Source of the DNA: Tigriopus japonicus
Lineage: Eukaryota > Arthropoda > Copepoda > Harpacticoida > Harpacticidae
DNA: 64,000 bases
Direction: 5' to 3'
Assembly (NCBI GenBank): GCA_010645155.1
Contig: CM021319.1
Coordinates: 171,561 to 235,560, forward strand
The position numbers were made by a program, and so were the translations under genes. The notes under the pieces were generated by a model. The model saw only the letters and a program-made list of their open reading frames with translations. It was not told the DNA's origin and searched no databases. Of this stretch, positions 23,861-37,199 are shown piece after piece. Numbering within the stretch: the first letter of the stretch is position 1; each line of letters begins with the position of its first letter.

Positions 23861-25161
23861 GCCTTTTTGTTCGACATTCTTGAAGGACTAAGCATCACTT
23901 TGGTTGACAAATCAGTCACGTGTGAGGTCAGGTTCAAGTTTTATCCAGGTGATAAAGAACGTGAAAAAAAATCTAAAATCCTCCTCCATTTTAAACAGAG
24001 GGCCGATTCTCTACAATTTGTTACCAAGTTCTCACTGACGATTCTATAGAATAGATGATCCATTGTGAAGTTTTAAACGAGAATCAGATCGTTTTCTGTT
24101 AACCATACCTGACCAACCTGATGTTCAAGGTTGCCCCAGAGCGGTAAATTCGAACAATTTATCCGACCAAATATTTTATATCGTTGACACAAAATGACTC
24201 AATTGACTTAAAGGAATTTCATTCCCTTGTATTAGTTACAAACCCGTGAAATAAGCTAGAAAAAGAAAATAGACAACCGGCTAAGTAGATTTCAGCAATA
24301 TTTTATATTGTAGGTAAAAAGGTCACAGGGTGTTCTTTTGACTCTAAAGGGTAAGGGAACACCCACCCTCCTCCATGGTCTGCCAGATTCAAGATGGGTT
24401 GGGACCATGGTCCAAAAAATGTTGGAATTGACTTCCTGTTGACTTTACTGATGGGACCATTGCTTTAGCATAATGAGGGAAGCTCAGTAAACATCAGCTG
24501 GGCCTGATTGTTTCCCCTGTAGCTCGGTCATGGCCTCTGGTGCCGCTTTGCTTCACTGAAATTTTACGATCGTATCTCATTCTCGCCCGTTTGTTGCGGA
24601 GCAACTGACCGTTCGAAATATTTGATCGAACACAGAACAGGAAAAAACAGACGCACCACAAAAGGGCGGCGCAACACTACGGAGCACAAAATCAACAACC
24701 TTTTTTCTCACAATGCTTTTCCTATTGTGTTCCACTCATTTAATCTTGGGGCTTATGGGACAACCTTCAACCAAGGAAGATATCATGCTCTCTGGGTTAC
24801 CTCCAGAGTTGCACGGGTGTGACCTTTTTGCTGTGACCGTTTTACCTTATGATCATTTTACGGTGACGTTTTTATTGTGACCTATTTAATGTAATCTTTT
24901 TACGGCGAGGTTTTTACTGTGACCTATTTACCGTGATCTTTTTACGTAGACGTTTTTACTGTGTCCTATTTACCGTGATATTTCTGCTTTGTGACTTATT
25001 TACCGCGCGCCATGTTTTAGACAGGCACATCAATAAGACAACTTGAGACTTGAGTAGAAGACTATGTGCAAAAAATTACCTGTAAGGATGTTTTTTTTTT
25101 GGCCACATTTTTTTCGTGACTTGGATGACATCTCGTGGCACTTTGATTAAACGGACGGTGA
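23861..25161. other. Intergenic DNA with a degenerate tandem array
   Basis: No gene is recognised. The stretch from 24816 to 25010 is an imperfect tandem array, listed separately. A run of 10 T lies near 25091. Confidence 0.5.
24816..25010. repeat. Degenerate tandem array of gtgacctatttac-like units
   Basis: Words of the type gtgacctatttaccgtgat and ctttttacggtgacg alternate about every 16-17 bases over roughly 195 bp, with units diverging from each other. The array has no open frame and no conserved length, so it reads as a decayed minisatellite. Confidence 0.55.
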
Positions 25162-25163
25162 TA

Positions 25164-26805
25164 CAGTCAGGAGCAAAAGTATTCGTAACCTTCGAAAATT
25201 TTATTGATTTTTAAATGATACTCGATTTTTGAAAAATACATTTAAGAACCATTTTGCTCCTTTGTTATTCTTTGATCATTTAAAAGCTATGATACTTTTC
25301 TTTTTAAAAATTTACAAGATTTTGGTTAAAAAACTGCTCAGAACATGTTTTAGACCAAGAGCAAAAGTATTCGTAACATTTTGTCAATAGTTTATTGAAT
25401 GCCCTTTTTGCTGAATTACACTTAAGAGACGTTTTTTATAATCATTTACAAGATTTTTACATACATCTGAAGGAATGTTAGCCCATTCTTCATAACAGAT
25501 TTGCTCCAGTTCGTCAATTGTCTTTGGACGTCTTGCACGGATACGGACTTTTAATTCTCTCCAAAGGTTTTCAATTGGATTAAGGTCCGGATTCATGGAG
25601 GGCCAGTCCAAGACCTTAATCCGATTGTCCTTCAATCATTTCTTGACCAAAATGCTGTTGTGCTTAGGGTCGTTGTCACGCTGGAAGACGAAGTGTCGAC
25701 CAAGCCGAAGTTTCCGCGCTGAACTCTGGAGATTCTCAGCCAAGATATCCTGATAGTCTTCTTTTTTCATTGTCCCATGAATTCTCACGAGGTTACCGGT
25801 GCCTTTGGCGGAAAAGGAGCCCCATAACATGATCAATCCTCCACCGTGCTTGACCGTAGGGATGGTGTTTTTTGGATGAAACGCTTCTCCTTTACGTCGC
25901 CAAATCCTTTGAACATCGTTGTGACTAAAAAGCTCAACCTTTGTCTCGTCTGACCAAAGAATCCTAGACCAAAAGTCACTGGTCTTGTCAAGGTACTTCT
26001 TGGCAAATTCCAAGTGAGCCTTCAAGTGTCTATCCTTGAGCAAGGGAGTCTTCCATGGGCGACAAGACTTCAATCCTGCTTTGTGAAGTGAGCGAGCAAC
26101 AGTAAACCTTGAGATGGACAATCCATTTTCACTGAGACTGTTCCGGATGTCCTTGACCGTTGTTCGAGGATTATTTGTGACCTCTCTGACAATCTTCCTC
26201 TCAAGTCTGGCTGACAGTTTCCTTGGACGACCGGATCTTGGGAGGTTCTCAACCGTTCCGTTCTTTTGTGCCTTCTTCACAACGTACTGAATCGTTGAAA
26301 TCGGGATGTCCAGAAGCTTTGAAATGGCTCTGTAGCCCTTGCCTCCATGATGAAGACTTACTATCTTCAACTTCAAGTCCTTGTCGAGCTCCTTGACCTT
26401 GGTCATGATTGGCTGACTGTGAAGCAATTGTTCAATTCCGTAAAATTTATAAGATCCAAGAAAGATCTAGAAAATCTTGGAAAAAAGGAGACTAAATGAC
26501 TTTTCTCCGGCTTTCCAGAATGTTCTACATCTTTTGATTAATTTTTTCTGATGAAAAATCTGTTTATAAACCTATTTTGTTAACTTTTTTGCGCGTTACG
26601 AATACTTTTGCACTATCTAGAATTTTATTTTTGATAATTAAAAGTTAGTTTCAGACATTTTTAAAAAACAATTGCGGAAAACAGGTATTATTCTTAAGCG
26701 GAAAAAAATATTACATTCTTACAAACTTCTTAGCATAGTATTTAATTGGATATAAAGGATTTTCTGGTTTTCTCGTCACGTTACAAATACTTTTGCTCCT
26801 GACTG
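25164..26805 (-). mobile_element. Tc1-like transposon, full length, IR/DR type
   Basis: A 1642-bp element flanked by TA (25162-25163 and 26806-26807), the Tc1/mariner target. Outer ends begin CAGTCAGGAGCAAAAGTATT on both sides. A second copy of the agcaaaagtattcgtaac motif lies inside each terminal region (25360-25377 on the left, complement at about 26595-26611 on the right). Each inverted repeat of about 210 bp therefore holds two direct repeats, as in Sleeping Beauty and related IR/DR elements. The transposase frame lies between them on the minus strand. Confidence 0.93.
25384..26406 (-). pseudogene. Tc1-like transposase with one nonsense codon
   Basis: The frame starts at the ATG at 26406 (a further in-frame ATG at 26427 is less likely). 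It has the paired helix-turn-helix DNA-binding region, a GRPRK linker, and the DDE domain. The catalytic residues are visible: Asp in WSDETKVELF, Asp in QRDNDPKH, and Glu in NPIENLW, with 34 residues between the last two (DD34E). A TGA stop at 25635-25633 interrupts the frame 13 residues after the second Asp, at a position that is Trp in the family. The remainder (to 25384) stays open in the same frame. No frameshift is seen, so inactivation looks recent. Confidence 0.92.
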
Positions 26806-26807
26806 TA

Positions 26808-28535
26808 GAAACAATGAAAAAACTTGGACTTGACGACATTTGATAATTGATTAAAAGGACAGCTATAACAGTATTGTTTGCAGAAAATCATTGACAGGAA
26901 GAACCACGGTACCCCTAGGAAGATGCTCACTTGCTTTTTAATGAATACATGTTGATCCCGCCCACTGTTGAAGCTTTTTTAGTGTCCAAAGTCAAAGCTA
27001 AGATTAGCGCTGTGCGCATTGTATTGCATATTTTGATGAAACAAGGCGAGGAAGATACTAAGTGATCTATAAAACGGGAAAGACCATATACTTTCCCAAA
27101 ACATTTGTTTAGCTGAGAAGACGTTGCCGGCAATTTCAAGCCTTGAAATATTATTTCAGAGCTAGCCTAAGTTTGAATTTTTAAAGGAAGACCAGAATAA
27201 TTTCAGCGTTCGGCTCTCACCGTTGTAAAGTTTGACTGATATTAGTTTAAAGATTTTTTCATACCGCTTAAGGGGATAGATCCTTTCTTGTTATATTAGA
27301 TCCTGTTGTTATATAGTTATAATTAACACTTTTAAAACACATTTATGACACTTGGTCTTCCAACAAACAAGAAAAATGGCGGATCTGGATGATCTGTGGA
27401 AACTGTTGAAAAATGTTGTTTTTCGAGAATTTTCAATGTCAAGAAACTATTCCTTCATGAGGAATATGTTAACGGCGAATCTTTTCATCATTGCTAATTG
27501 AATTTAAAAAAGGCCCCGTCAAAAAATGGGAGCCACTAAGAGAAATTGTTTGAAAACAAAAGTTCTAGAAAATAGTAAAATAAGAACTATGACTTTCTGA
27601 TTCAGAGCCCTGACCGTCCGAAATTTACATTTTTCCTTGCCCTGCTTTAAGTGACAAATCCTTTAGAGAGGAGAGCACAAAATCGCCATTCTAATGCACT
27701 GCAATGTCTCAGAAATTTGATCATGTGAGAGAAACTGGCAATCCCACGACAAAGCACAACAAAGTAATAGCAACTTGCTATTACTTTGAGACGGATTCAT
27801 TCAGGCACTTAATGATAAAGGATAGTTTGTTGCCATTTTTTTCGAAATGCAAGCCCGAATGGATTCAATCCTTGACCCATTGTTGTCTTCTAACCGAAAT
27901 CACGCCTATTGTGGCCAGTCTCTCAACCGATAGACTTGCTTCTCTGCCAATCACATAAAACATTCCGATTTTTAATCTGAGCTGCATCGATAAGTTGATG
28001 ATTGCATTTAAAAAAAAATAAAAATAAACCGTTCTATTCATATTTCATTACTTTTCTTTCAAGTTGGAAATGGCAAGCGACCTACTTGAATTTGACATCT
28101 CTGTGAGCCCTTGTTTTGAACTATTTTTGCAAAGTTTCTTGATATGTGCATAAGTCAGGCCATCAAGCGAGAAAGCCAACAACAATTAGTAAGCCGGCAT
28201 GAGCTCAACTCTTCCCGGTCCCAAGCATGTCTTGGGTGCACATGTGCAAGCCTAAGGCAAGAGGAGCACTAACGAGGGTAAAGAGGCAAAGTGGATTGGC
28301 ATCCAACTTGCTCTCAAGTAAATTCTCTCTTTGGGCACGTTTCTCGGCAGCTATTTTTCACCTATGAAGGGGAGGTTGAGCCGTGATTTTCCTGCTCATC
28401 AGTTCTAAGACAAACACGTTGGCCTTGTGACGAAGTGTTTCCATTGGGTCTCAATGGAGGGTTTGAATGAAGTGCTATTTCGAATTGTGGAGAACGATCA
28501 AGATGGAAAGTGAGTGTGCATTCAGATATAATTGT
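26808..28535. other. Intergenic DNA, nothing recognised
   Basis: AT-rich DNA between the Tc1 element and the 3' end of the Death-like/LRR gene. Small open frames here show no family pattern. Confidence 0.5.
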
Positions 28536-28541
28536 TTTATT
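28536..28541 (-). terminator. Poly(A) signal AATAAA
   Basis: AATAAA on the minus strand, 16 bases past the stop codon of the Death-like/LRR gene, implying a very short 3' UTR if used. Confidence 0.5.
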
Positions 28542-28556
28542 CATTGGCTTGCTTTA

Positions 28557-31500
28557 CTAAAACATTTTCACCTCGATTCGGTTCTTCTTGGCCACATCAC
28601 CAAGCATTCGTTTGCTGCCGTCCAAAAGCTTGCAATGGCGAAGCTCTAAATACTTCAAATTCACTGTGTCTGCATTCGTCAAGCATTCCACCAACTGTTT
28701 GACTCCTGTGGCACTTGAGAAGTTATTGCTACTTAAAATGGCACTCTCCAGGTTTGGCAGGATCTGAGCAAGCTCTTCCAAAGCGGAATCTTTCATTTTA
28801 CACCCTTTCATATTGATACTCTTCAGGTTGCCCATCTCATGTTTCTTACAGTATTTGACTAAGGCCTTGATCCCAACGGATGAAAATGTGTTCGCTTGGA
28901 GGATAAGATTGGCTATTTTTGTGGCAAATTTGGCAATTTCGGCCAAGCACTCGTCATCCAATTGACAATTAGTCAAGTTCAGGGTCTCTAGCTTGACCGT
29001 TTGAGCCTCCCTTATCTGTCGGGCAAAGATTTTCATCTCCAACGGGGTGAATTCATTTCCCTCCAGGGTCACCTCCTCCGTCTTGATGGTTAACGGGATC
29101 ATCTCATAAAAAGCGTGCTCGTTCAAGTGACATCGGCTCATGTCGAGTCTTCTCAGCCGCTTTGTTTTCTTATGAGGTTGAGTGATCTTCCGAATGCCAT
29201 ACCAAGTGATGAAGTTTTCTGACAACACAAGTTCCTCCAACGCTGGAAGAAGTGGTCCTAATTTTCCCAGGCATTCGTCCTCGATATTGGAGTCCGTTAA
29301 GTCAAGGCTTCGGATTTTCACGTTTTCTAGGCTCTTGATGGTTTTGGTCAAGTCGAATATGCCCTTCATTGTGAAGTAGTTGCCGGTCATCTGAACTTTG
29401 CCAATTTGGAACAAAGTCTTACCCAAGATCTTCAGGCTCTGATCGTCCAACCCGCAATCCTGGAGCATCAGCCCTTCAAGTTTAACCTGGTCTTGGTCGA
29501 TGTTGTGGAGGTAATATCCGAGGGGAATCACGTCGTGAGGATATAGCCTAGCTAATGCCAGCACAATTTGTCGGTCCCCTGGGGGCGGGTAAATTGCAAT
29601 CTTTCGTAGTCGCGCCTCATACACAGCGTTGAGAAAAGTCTGTTGAGATTCCATCCACAGATGTTCCAAGAACTTGATGTAAAAAAGCGGATCCCTCTTG
29701 GACCGGACCCCTGTCATTCCATCCAACATTTGTGTCACAATCTTTTGGTCGGGAGTTTTTTCTTTGGAAGACAATCCACACAGTAGGGGTATCGTAGTGG
29801 CGAGTTTTTGTTTGGAAAAGTCACTGATGTCCTCTTCTGCCGCATGCGTGTGAAGAACACCCAGAAAATCAATGAAAAGGGAATCGATGAAATGGGTCTC
29901 CAGGAAATTTCCTGTTTCCGCCAGAAATGGCCCCCTGTTTTGAAATTTTACAATGCCTAGTTGCTCCAAATTCTTTTTGAGAATCCGCACGCCAAATTGC
30001 TTGAAGATCAACCACACTCGCTTGTGACGTCGATCATTCTCAATGACTCCTGTCACGACAATTTGTTCGGTATTTGACACATTATAGCAGAGCTTGGCCG
30101 CGTTCCTAAGGAAGTCCATGGTATCTTGATGTTTGGCGATGTCTTCTGCACTTGGAATGGGTTCATTGGCATTGATCCAAAAGCTCCGCATTCGTTCCAG
30201 AGTGTAATATACGAGCACTTGTGTCCTGGTGTGCAATGCAATATCAGTGCCAAAACTGGCCATTGCCCGCACAACGCAATACAGGTAATCTTTATCCCTT
30301 TGACACAAAGATCCGAGGAACTTATCACTTCGGAGCTTCGAACAGATTGATTTTGCGTAAACGCCTTTCTCACCTTCAGAGAGGTAGGCAACGGTTTTGA
30401 TCACATTGGCAATATCTTGCTCGATGGTGTCTGGATCCACGGGGGGAATCTTCAGGACCTCTTTTGAAAGCTTTTGTAACTCCCGCCAACTCCCGTATTT
30501 GGCAACACCATGGCGCGACTTCTTTGTCGGCGAGGTTGCCTCCTTTGGTTCTTCCTCATTTTCATCTGCCTCAACGGTGATTTTGGGCTTCCTATTCCGT
30601 TTTGTGGGGCTGAATGGGACTCTCTTTTGAGGTGATTCAGACCTAGTTTGCCGTAACCGATGATTGGATTTCTTTGGGCTAGAAAGGTCTTGATCATTGG
30701 GCGGTGTCTTGTCTCGGATCAGCTTTGCGCCTCTCCCCGTTGTATTCACCATGGTGGGAGACTTTGATCTAGAGGAAGTAGTTGGTCCTCTCTTCCGAGG
30801 ACTTGAAGATTCATCTCCTTCTTGAGGTTGCTTTTTTCGCACTTTACGAACCTTTGTTACTTTTGATTTTCGGAGTTCGGCAATGAAGGAATCGTCTTCT
30901 TCGTCGAAGACCTTGGCAGTGGATTCCGAGGCTTCCACATTTGGGGACTTTTTGACTGATCGAGGATCACTCTTTACCCGCCGTCGGGGACTTCGCTGAA
31001 GCTTTTTGTTGTCTTCATGACCAGTATTGTTCTTTTCATCTGTATCTCCTTCTTTGTCAACTGTGAAGGTTTTATGCAACTCCCTGTCCTTGTTTTTGGG
31101 CTTGAAAGTTTCTCTTCTATTGCGAAGGGCTGATGGAGTGTCGATCAAGGGTCGACGATTTGCACTGATTCGACCTTTGTGTACACGATTCGGAATATCA
31201 CCGTTTCCTATTCTGTGGACCTCAGGAACTGTGCTATCGTCTGTATCGTTGGAAGCCGAGGAAATGGCGGGCAGCTTCATTCCATTCTCACTGGCTCCTT
31301 GTTCTTCGTCGTCAATAGGACTTTTCTTCTTCTTGGGACTCTTTATTTTTCCACTCACTGTGTAGCTAGGCCTTGACCTTCGCAAAAATGGCCGTTTTGT
31401 AGGCGACACCACGGGCGGTTGGACCGCCATGTAGTCCTCTTCACTCACGTTGGGCAGGATTTCACTCTTATCAAAAATGTCATCTTCCCCGAAGTCGGGA

Positions 31501-33074
31501 ACTGCACTCTTGGCATGGAAAGTGGAACTTGTGTCGCTCCCTTCCTCAGTGCCACCATCAGACCGTCTCCGATCCAAATGGCTCAAACTGGAAGAAACAG
31601 CTCGACCTCCTTGGTCGAGCATTCGATTCAATTTGGAGCTCCGTTTGCTAGTGGAATGATGGTTGGAATAACCATTAGCTGAGGCCGGAGGCAGGGTTTG
31701 ACTGCTTCGGATGGAGGTGACTGAACGTGCCGAGGCTGGCAATGGAGCTTTAATCAAACCATTGTCTAGAAGAAAGCAAATGAAATCAACTGAGTTTGCG
31801 CGAATGGGAACATGTGTTTGTTTGGTTGGTTGGTTGTTTCATAATCGGTGGAACAGGAAAACATGCGAGGGTCCAATAAGCTTCGTGGAAGAAGGTGCTA
31901 AAGAAGGTCGAAAAAAACGACGTCAAATGACCTTCTCTGGAAAGAGAGTGAGAGAGAGAAAGAGAGTCCACCAAACTCTAAACTCGCCGACCTCGTTCAA
32001 TATTCCAACATTTTTCCTCTCATGCATCCAATGCCTTGGGTTTGCATTATGAACCAATGACCAAAAGTAGTCAGTATGACTTTAAAGGATAGGAATATAG
32101 AGCAGTTACTGGCCTCGACAAATCGGGGCACTGCAGCAATGTTCAATGTCGGAAGAGTAACGCCAAAGCGTGACTACTCGATCTTTCGTGGACGTTTTAG
32201 AAGAGCAAGTAGAAACAAACTTTTTCCACTTGGACAACGTCAGCCGTCCAGAACAACCTCCCTTGATATTATAAAAATCTCGCCTGAGCTAGTATAGGAA
32301 CTTTTCCAAGATTACTACCCCATCATACTCTTCCTTGCTAATTCTCTTGCGTTCTAAAGATTGCAATTAAAGTTCAGGTGGAAAAAAAGAAACAGGAAGA
32401 CTGAGTGACCAATTTATCCTGCACCACCAGATTTATTGCGTCTTTAGACATGTATTTGTTTGATGGAAGTCGTTGTAAAGAGCGGCTTTTACTTCTCCAC
32501 TCATGGGACTGACTTCCTCGAACTAAGAATGGCTCATTCATGCAGTCTTTTCAAAAGTCGTCGTCGTTTCTCCCGCTGCCATGCAACCAAGGTACAGTGC
32601 GTACATATAATTGGAAGTGTGCACTAGTTCTCTTGGCCTTGTTGTCGTTCTAAAAGTACTGCAAGTCGTGGTAACTTACCTGATCCATTTCCACTCATTT
32701 CCCTGATTGCCTGAGCGTGATACGTGAGCCTGGCTTGATCCAGGGCGGAACTCAATTTATTGGCATCCACTCCTCGCAACGTGCCTTTTGTGCACCATGC
32801 GTCGAGCACCTCGCCCATGACCCTGAGTGAGGATCAACGAAAATTTGAAGCACAATTAGGCTAAAAAGGGAAAAGGAAGTCATCTTTAATGGCCTTACCT
32901 GTATCTTACTTCACCATCGTGACACTCGTCCAGGTCCATTTTGACAATGCTCGACACTCCCAAAATCGACGCCAACGTCTGAAGGCGGTGACGGGTTATT
33001 CGTCCGACCATAGCTTCATTTCTCATGTAAAATACAGCTCGTTTTCCCAAGGTTTTCTCGGCAATACTTCCCAT
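28557..33074 (-). CDS. Death-like domain / NLR-like / leucine-rich repeat protein
   Basis: Three coding exons: 33089-32899 (coding from the ATG at 33074), 32822-32680 and 31765-28557. Phases fit and the product is 1175 residues. Residues about 25-100 have the spacing of a six-helix Death-fold domain (LQTLASILGV, VMGEVLDAWC, LSSALDQARL). Residues about 107-530 are disordered and basic, with repeated SP(K/R)(K/R) motifs typical of CDK sites and nuclear proteins. Residues about 535-850 are helical. One stretch (LEQLGIVKF, then FIDSLFIDFLGVL, then IPLLCGLSSKE) resembles the winged-helix/HD2 part of NLR proteins. No Walker A or B motif is visible, so a working NACHT ATPase is unlikely. From about 855 to the end are ribonuclease-inhibitor-type LRRs of the LxxLxLxxCxLxD form. 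The ATG has A at -3 and G at +4. An upstream exon cannot be excluded, because the acceptor at 33090 means non-coding or coding sequence lies 5'. Function is unknown; innate sensing or scaffolding is inferred. Confidence 0.75.
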
Positions 33075-33089
33075 TATGCCATTGCTCAG

Positions 33090-36000
33090 CTGCAATACAA
33101 TGAATGGGAATTCAAGACAAACCATGGCGGGTAATCCAGGCAAAATCTATCTGTACCTGATCATGAGAATGACTCCAGGGGTCAGGACGGATTGGGCATG
33201 AAACGGAAAGTGATCCGTATCACATGTTGAAGTCACTGTTTATAGCTCACTCCTTGTGTCTGGTACATTCCATATCGCAATTAATCAAGACGCGACTTCC
33301 ACGAAATAGGACACTGAGATCTCTGGGAATGGTAGCTTTTGCTCACTTGCTCTGGCTAATAATTACTATCTGCCGTCTCAATCTCGGGAACAGTTCCAAA
33401 CTCGAGTGGCGCCCGTGTGGAGAAGAAGAGTCAGTCAGTCCCAAGGTGAAACACTGGTTGTTTTCAGTCCCTCCTCGATCCTCATGGGCCAGTGCAGTTT
33501 AAGAGGCTACAAAGGCCTTGCTTGCTCTCGCCTTCTGGCTTGATCGCTGACTTGCTTGCTTTTGACTCTCTTTCTTCCTTGGTATTTTCTCGTCTCACAA
33601 GGTCCCTCCAACGTCGTTCCATAGAGGAAACCACTCAAACCAGACAGAAAATACCCGACCACAAATCCCAGCCTCGCTCGTTAAACTACCACTCAAGAAG
33701 TCGGTGGTTAGGAAACCAAAGCCAGCCAGAATACGTTTAACCCAACCAAGAATCAGGATCATGACAACCGCAAATCGGAAGGAAAGACGACAAAAATCTG
33801 GTCGGGACCCTCCTCTCCATCCTTCACGATTCAAGAGACTTGAAGACGAGTGGTCTTGGTGCAGTCCTGTCATAAAGGTGGACAACAAACCCGTTACTCA
33901 CCTGGTCGACGGCCAAAGTTGAGTTCTACGTCCAAAGACGAGTCGCTTCTTTTTTCGCTCTCTCTCTCTCTCGTTCAATCCTCTTCACCAACGCCCCTGG
34001 TTGGACTTAGACCGGATGACGACCGATGATAGTGATGGACCAAAGAGAGTGGTCCATTTGCATGTTGTTGTTTAGATGTTTGCTCAGTGGAACAGCCTAG
34101 AAAGATATGCGCCAGATTCATCGGTCAAACGCAAAAGTGGTCTGAATTCTAGGAGCCATGAGGTTGTTCCAAAAAGTTCGGAGATACCAAGTTTTGACTT
34201 ATCGCAATGAATAGGCAAAATAGCCTTGGAACAGTTTTGGAACACTCGAGACTTTGACAACTGAACTTCAAAGTGGTTAGAGCTCTCAGAGGCACTGATT
34301 GTTTGGAGGATGAGTCTCTCTTTGGAAGCTTGAACGGTTGAGGTTCCAAGTCAGTTTAGCGAACAAGTGGAACCTTTTGCCATTCTGCATCTAGAACCTG
34401 GTAGTTTTGCCCTCTAAATTTAACCTTGGCTCTTGAATCGTCAGAGGCATTCTCATGTCAAAAGACAAACGACTTGTCCTCACTCAATTCTAACGTACGT
34501 GAGGCAATCGAACACAGGGTTATCAATAGAAATATGTAGAGTGCGGGGAAATATTTTTTTTTGCTGTGGACCAGAAATCCCAGACGTTCACTGATTGTCC
34601 ACTGACGTTACTACTCGAAACGTCTAGAATTTTTGCTCCACAAGAAAATAATATTTCCCCGAAATAATCCCCGAATATGGCCTAGAAATAGGCCATGCCG
34701 TAAGGAAATAAGATATCAATGTTGGATATTAAAATATTTTGTATTAGAGCGGCAAGGAGAAAATTGAATCCATCAAAAAAATAGTAAATATGACATATAC
34801 CATGAAAGGAACCTAAAGTTGTTGGGGTCTAAGAGGGTTAACGAGATCTTGTCAAAAACCGTGCTCGGAACCTTAAACATCGCCCAACTTCGTCAAAACT
34901 TGGGACGGCTCAGGTCGCATATTACTCGTTAGAGTACTCACAGGGTAATGAACGAAACCAATACCAAAAGTTGACTCACACTGAGTTCTTGAAAAATAAG
35001 ATGTAGTCAAATTTAACTCTTAGAGTCCTAATATAATTAGAAATCAGGACCGCCTTTCATTCAACACTGATTTGTGAGTGACACCCCTGTATCTATGGAA
35101 GATATGGCTCGATCGTGACTTGCAAAAGGTAGATCTAAAAGCAAGTCCGATTGAACTAAAAGCCACCAAGTGAAAGCCGTTTAAATGATAGGCATTGAGT
35201 TCGAACGAAAGTGTTTTGAAGTTGACCTCCAACTTTTAAAAGTAAACATTCCGGTTTGAAAGGATCCTTTCCAAAATCGTTCTTAATCGGAGCACTTCAA
35301 CCAAAGCAATCAGGGCGCCATGTTTTCGATAATTCAAGTCCGTTTCATGCGTTGAGGTTTCAAGCAGATTAAATTTCGATTAATTAAGTTTCTTTGTCGA
35401 AGCTTTCTCTGTTCGTGATGTCATAAATAGTCTCAAAAGTTACGAAAATTGTATCCTTCAGTATTTTGTCATAATGATGTAAAAAATATAAGAACTTGAA
35501 ATTTGGAATTGAGACAAACTCAAAACACAAGGAATATTTTATTTTGATTGTTCACCCATTGGATTTCTATATCTTCCTCTAAAGGAGTGTTAGATCGTTT
35601 CAATTCTTTGATTTTTTGCCTTGCTTGACAATCGCTTTAACTCAAATCTAATCCGAAAGTGGTTGGTGGAACAAAGAATAGAAAATGCACCCTCATAGAG
35701 AATCAGAGAGCTTAAAAATAAATCTTTACCACTTGAACCTTCGACCTTCAAACCAAAATCAGCGTGAATTCACGGCGTAATATTTTTCCTCATGAAAATT
35801 GCCTTGACGCATGACGTGTTCCACTTTTCATGTATGAAGCATGTTGCATTATTTCGTACCTGCCCTCAAATTGCCTATTTCTTTATGCAGGTTTTTTCTC
35901 CTCTAAAATGACCAAGTTTTTGTTCGAAGAAATAGTATGAGTTATGAGTAGCATCTCGTGCAATTTTACTTTGTGTTAAATTAAAAGTAACGAATTTCAA

Positions 36001-37199
36001 AAATGTGCCAGAGAAAGTAAAGTCCATTGAAACGCAATTTCCTTTTACGAACACCCAAATTGAAAACGATGAAACCCGAGAACTTTCACTTTTCGTTTTG
36101 CACTTTCATTTCCGTCTTGGGAATTTCAAGTACCAAACTCTGTTTATTCCAAAGAAAGTATTTTCTCCCACAAACTGAGTCGACAAACGACCAAATTTTT
36201 CGCATGTCAGTTTGCAAGCTCAACTTTGATGTGACTTCCTGGTACAATTATGAATGAATGAGCAGGACTTCAATTGTTCCGCAAGCACCCGAAAATACGA
36301 CGTCTTGTACAAGACGCAAGATCACATGAACCTTACTTAGCATTTTCCTTGACGGTCATAGTAGTAGATTCCATTCATATTGGTGGTCCAACGTTGTTGG
36401 TTGTGTACAATGGCGTGTCTGGCTCTTAATTAACTTTGACCCAGGACATTGCTCAGAACATGAATAATGAACAGAACATGAATAATGCGAGACTCCTCGT
36501 TCCTCAATCATGTTCATTCCCAAGGAAAATTCCTCTGTCTTGTATTCTTGGTTGACATGTTCCACTATCATAATGAGGACATAAGAAAGCCAGCTGTTAT
36601 GACAAGGAACAACAGAGTTCAATGAAGTACAACCAAGATTGCTTTGCCCAAATCCAAATCAACTCTCAATTCCCATTTTTCACTTAGTTTAAGTTTACAA
36701 CAACGTTTTTTAGCATAGTTTACTTTAATTTTATGAGCTGGATACTGTATAGATGGATACTAGGGAAGCTCCAAAAATTTACACTTCAAGACTGATTCTT
36801 TTTCAAACAATTATAAATCTTTGGATTAATCCAAGGACCCATGGCGATATGGACTAATCACGCAGCTTTTTATTACAATTATCCTTGGTCACAGCTGCTA
36901 GTGAGTGCACGCTTCCACCATTTTGGGTTGTTTTGGAAACAGTTGAAAGGCAGCTAAGCAGCTTCCTCCTTTTTTAGCGTGATCAAACTTGATCTCTAAA
37001 AAAAGTACATTTCATGAAGGGGGTAGAAAAAACAGATATCCTTGGAGATATCTCTGGAGCAAGTTATCAGTGGAATTGTTTTTCATTGGTGGGTTTTGAT
37101 AAATTACATTAGCTAAATTTGATGAATAAATACCACTCACTGATTTGAACATTTTTTGAACCCCCTTGCTCCTGATAACCCTGGGTGAGCAAGGCTAGT
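33090..37199. other. 5' region of the Death-like/LRR gene and intergenic DNA
   Basis: Between 33090 and about 33930 there are possible minus-strand donor sites (after gatcag near 33156 and after gaccag near 33901). They may belong to 5'-UTR exons of the Death-like/LRR gene; neither extends a convincing reading frame. Beyond 34 kb I see only the small inverted repeat at 34544-34660, a duplicated gaacatgaataatg at about 36455-36487, and AT-rich DNA. Confidence 0.45.
34544..34660. repeat. Short foldback, about 117 bp
   Basis: cggggaaatatt at 34544-34555 pairs with its complement at about 34649-34660, and the match continues inward in blocks (cagacgtt against aacgtct). It looks like a MITE remnant without a clear target duplication. 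Confidence 0.4.
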
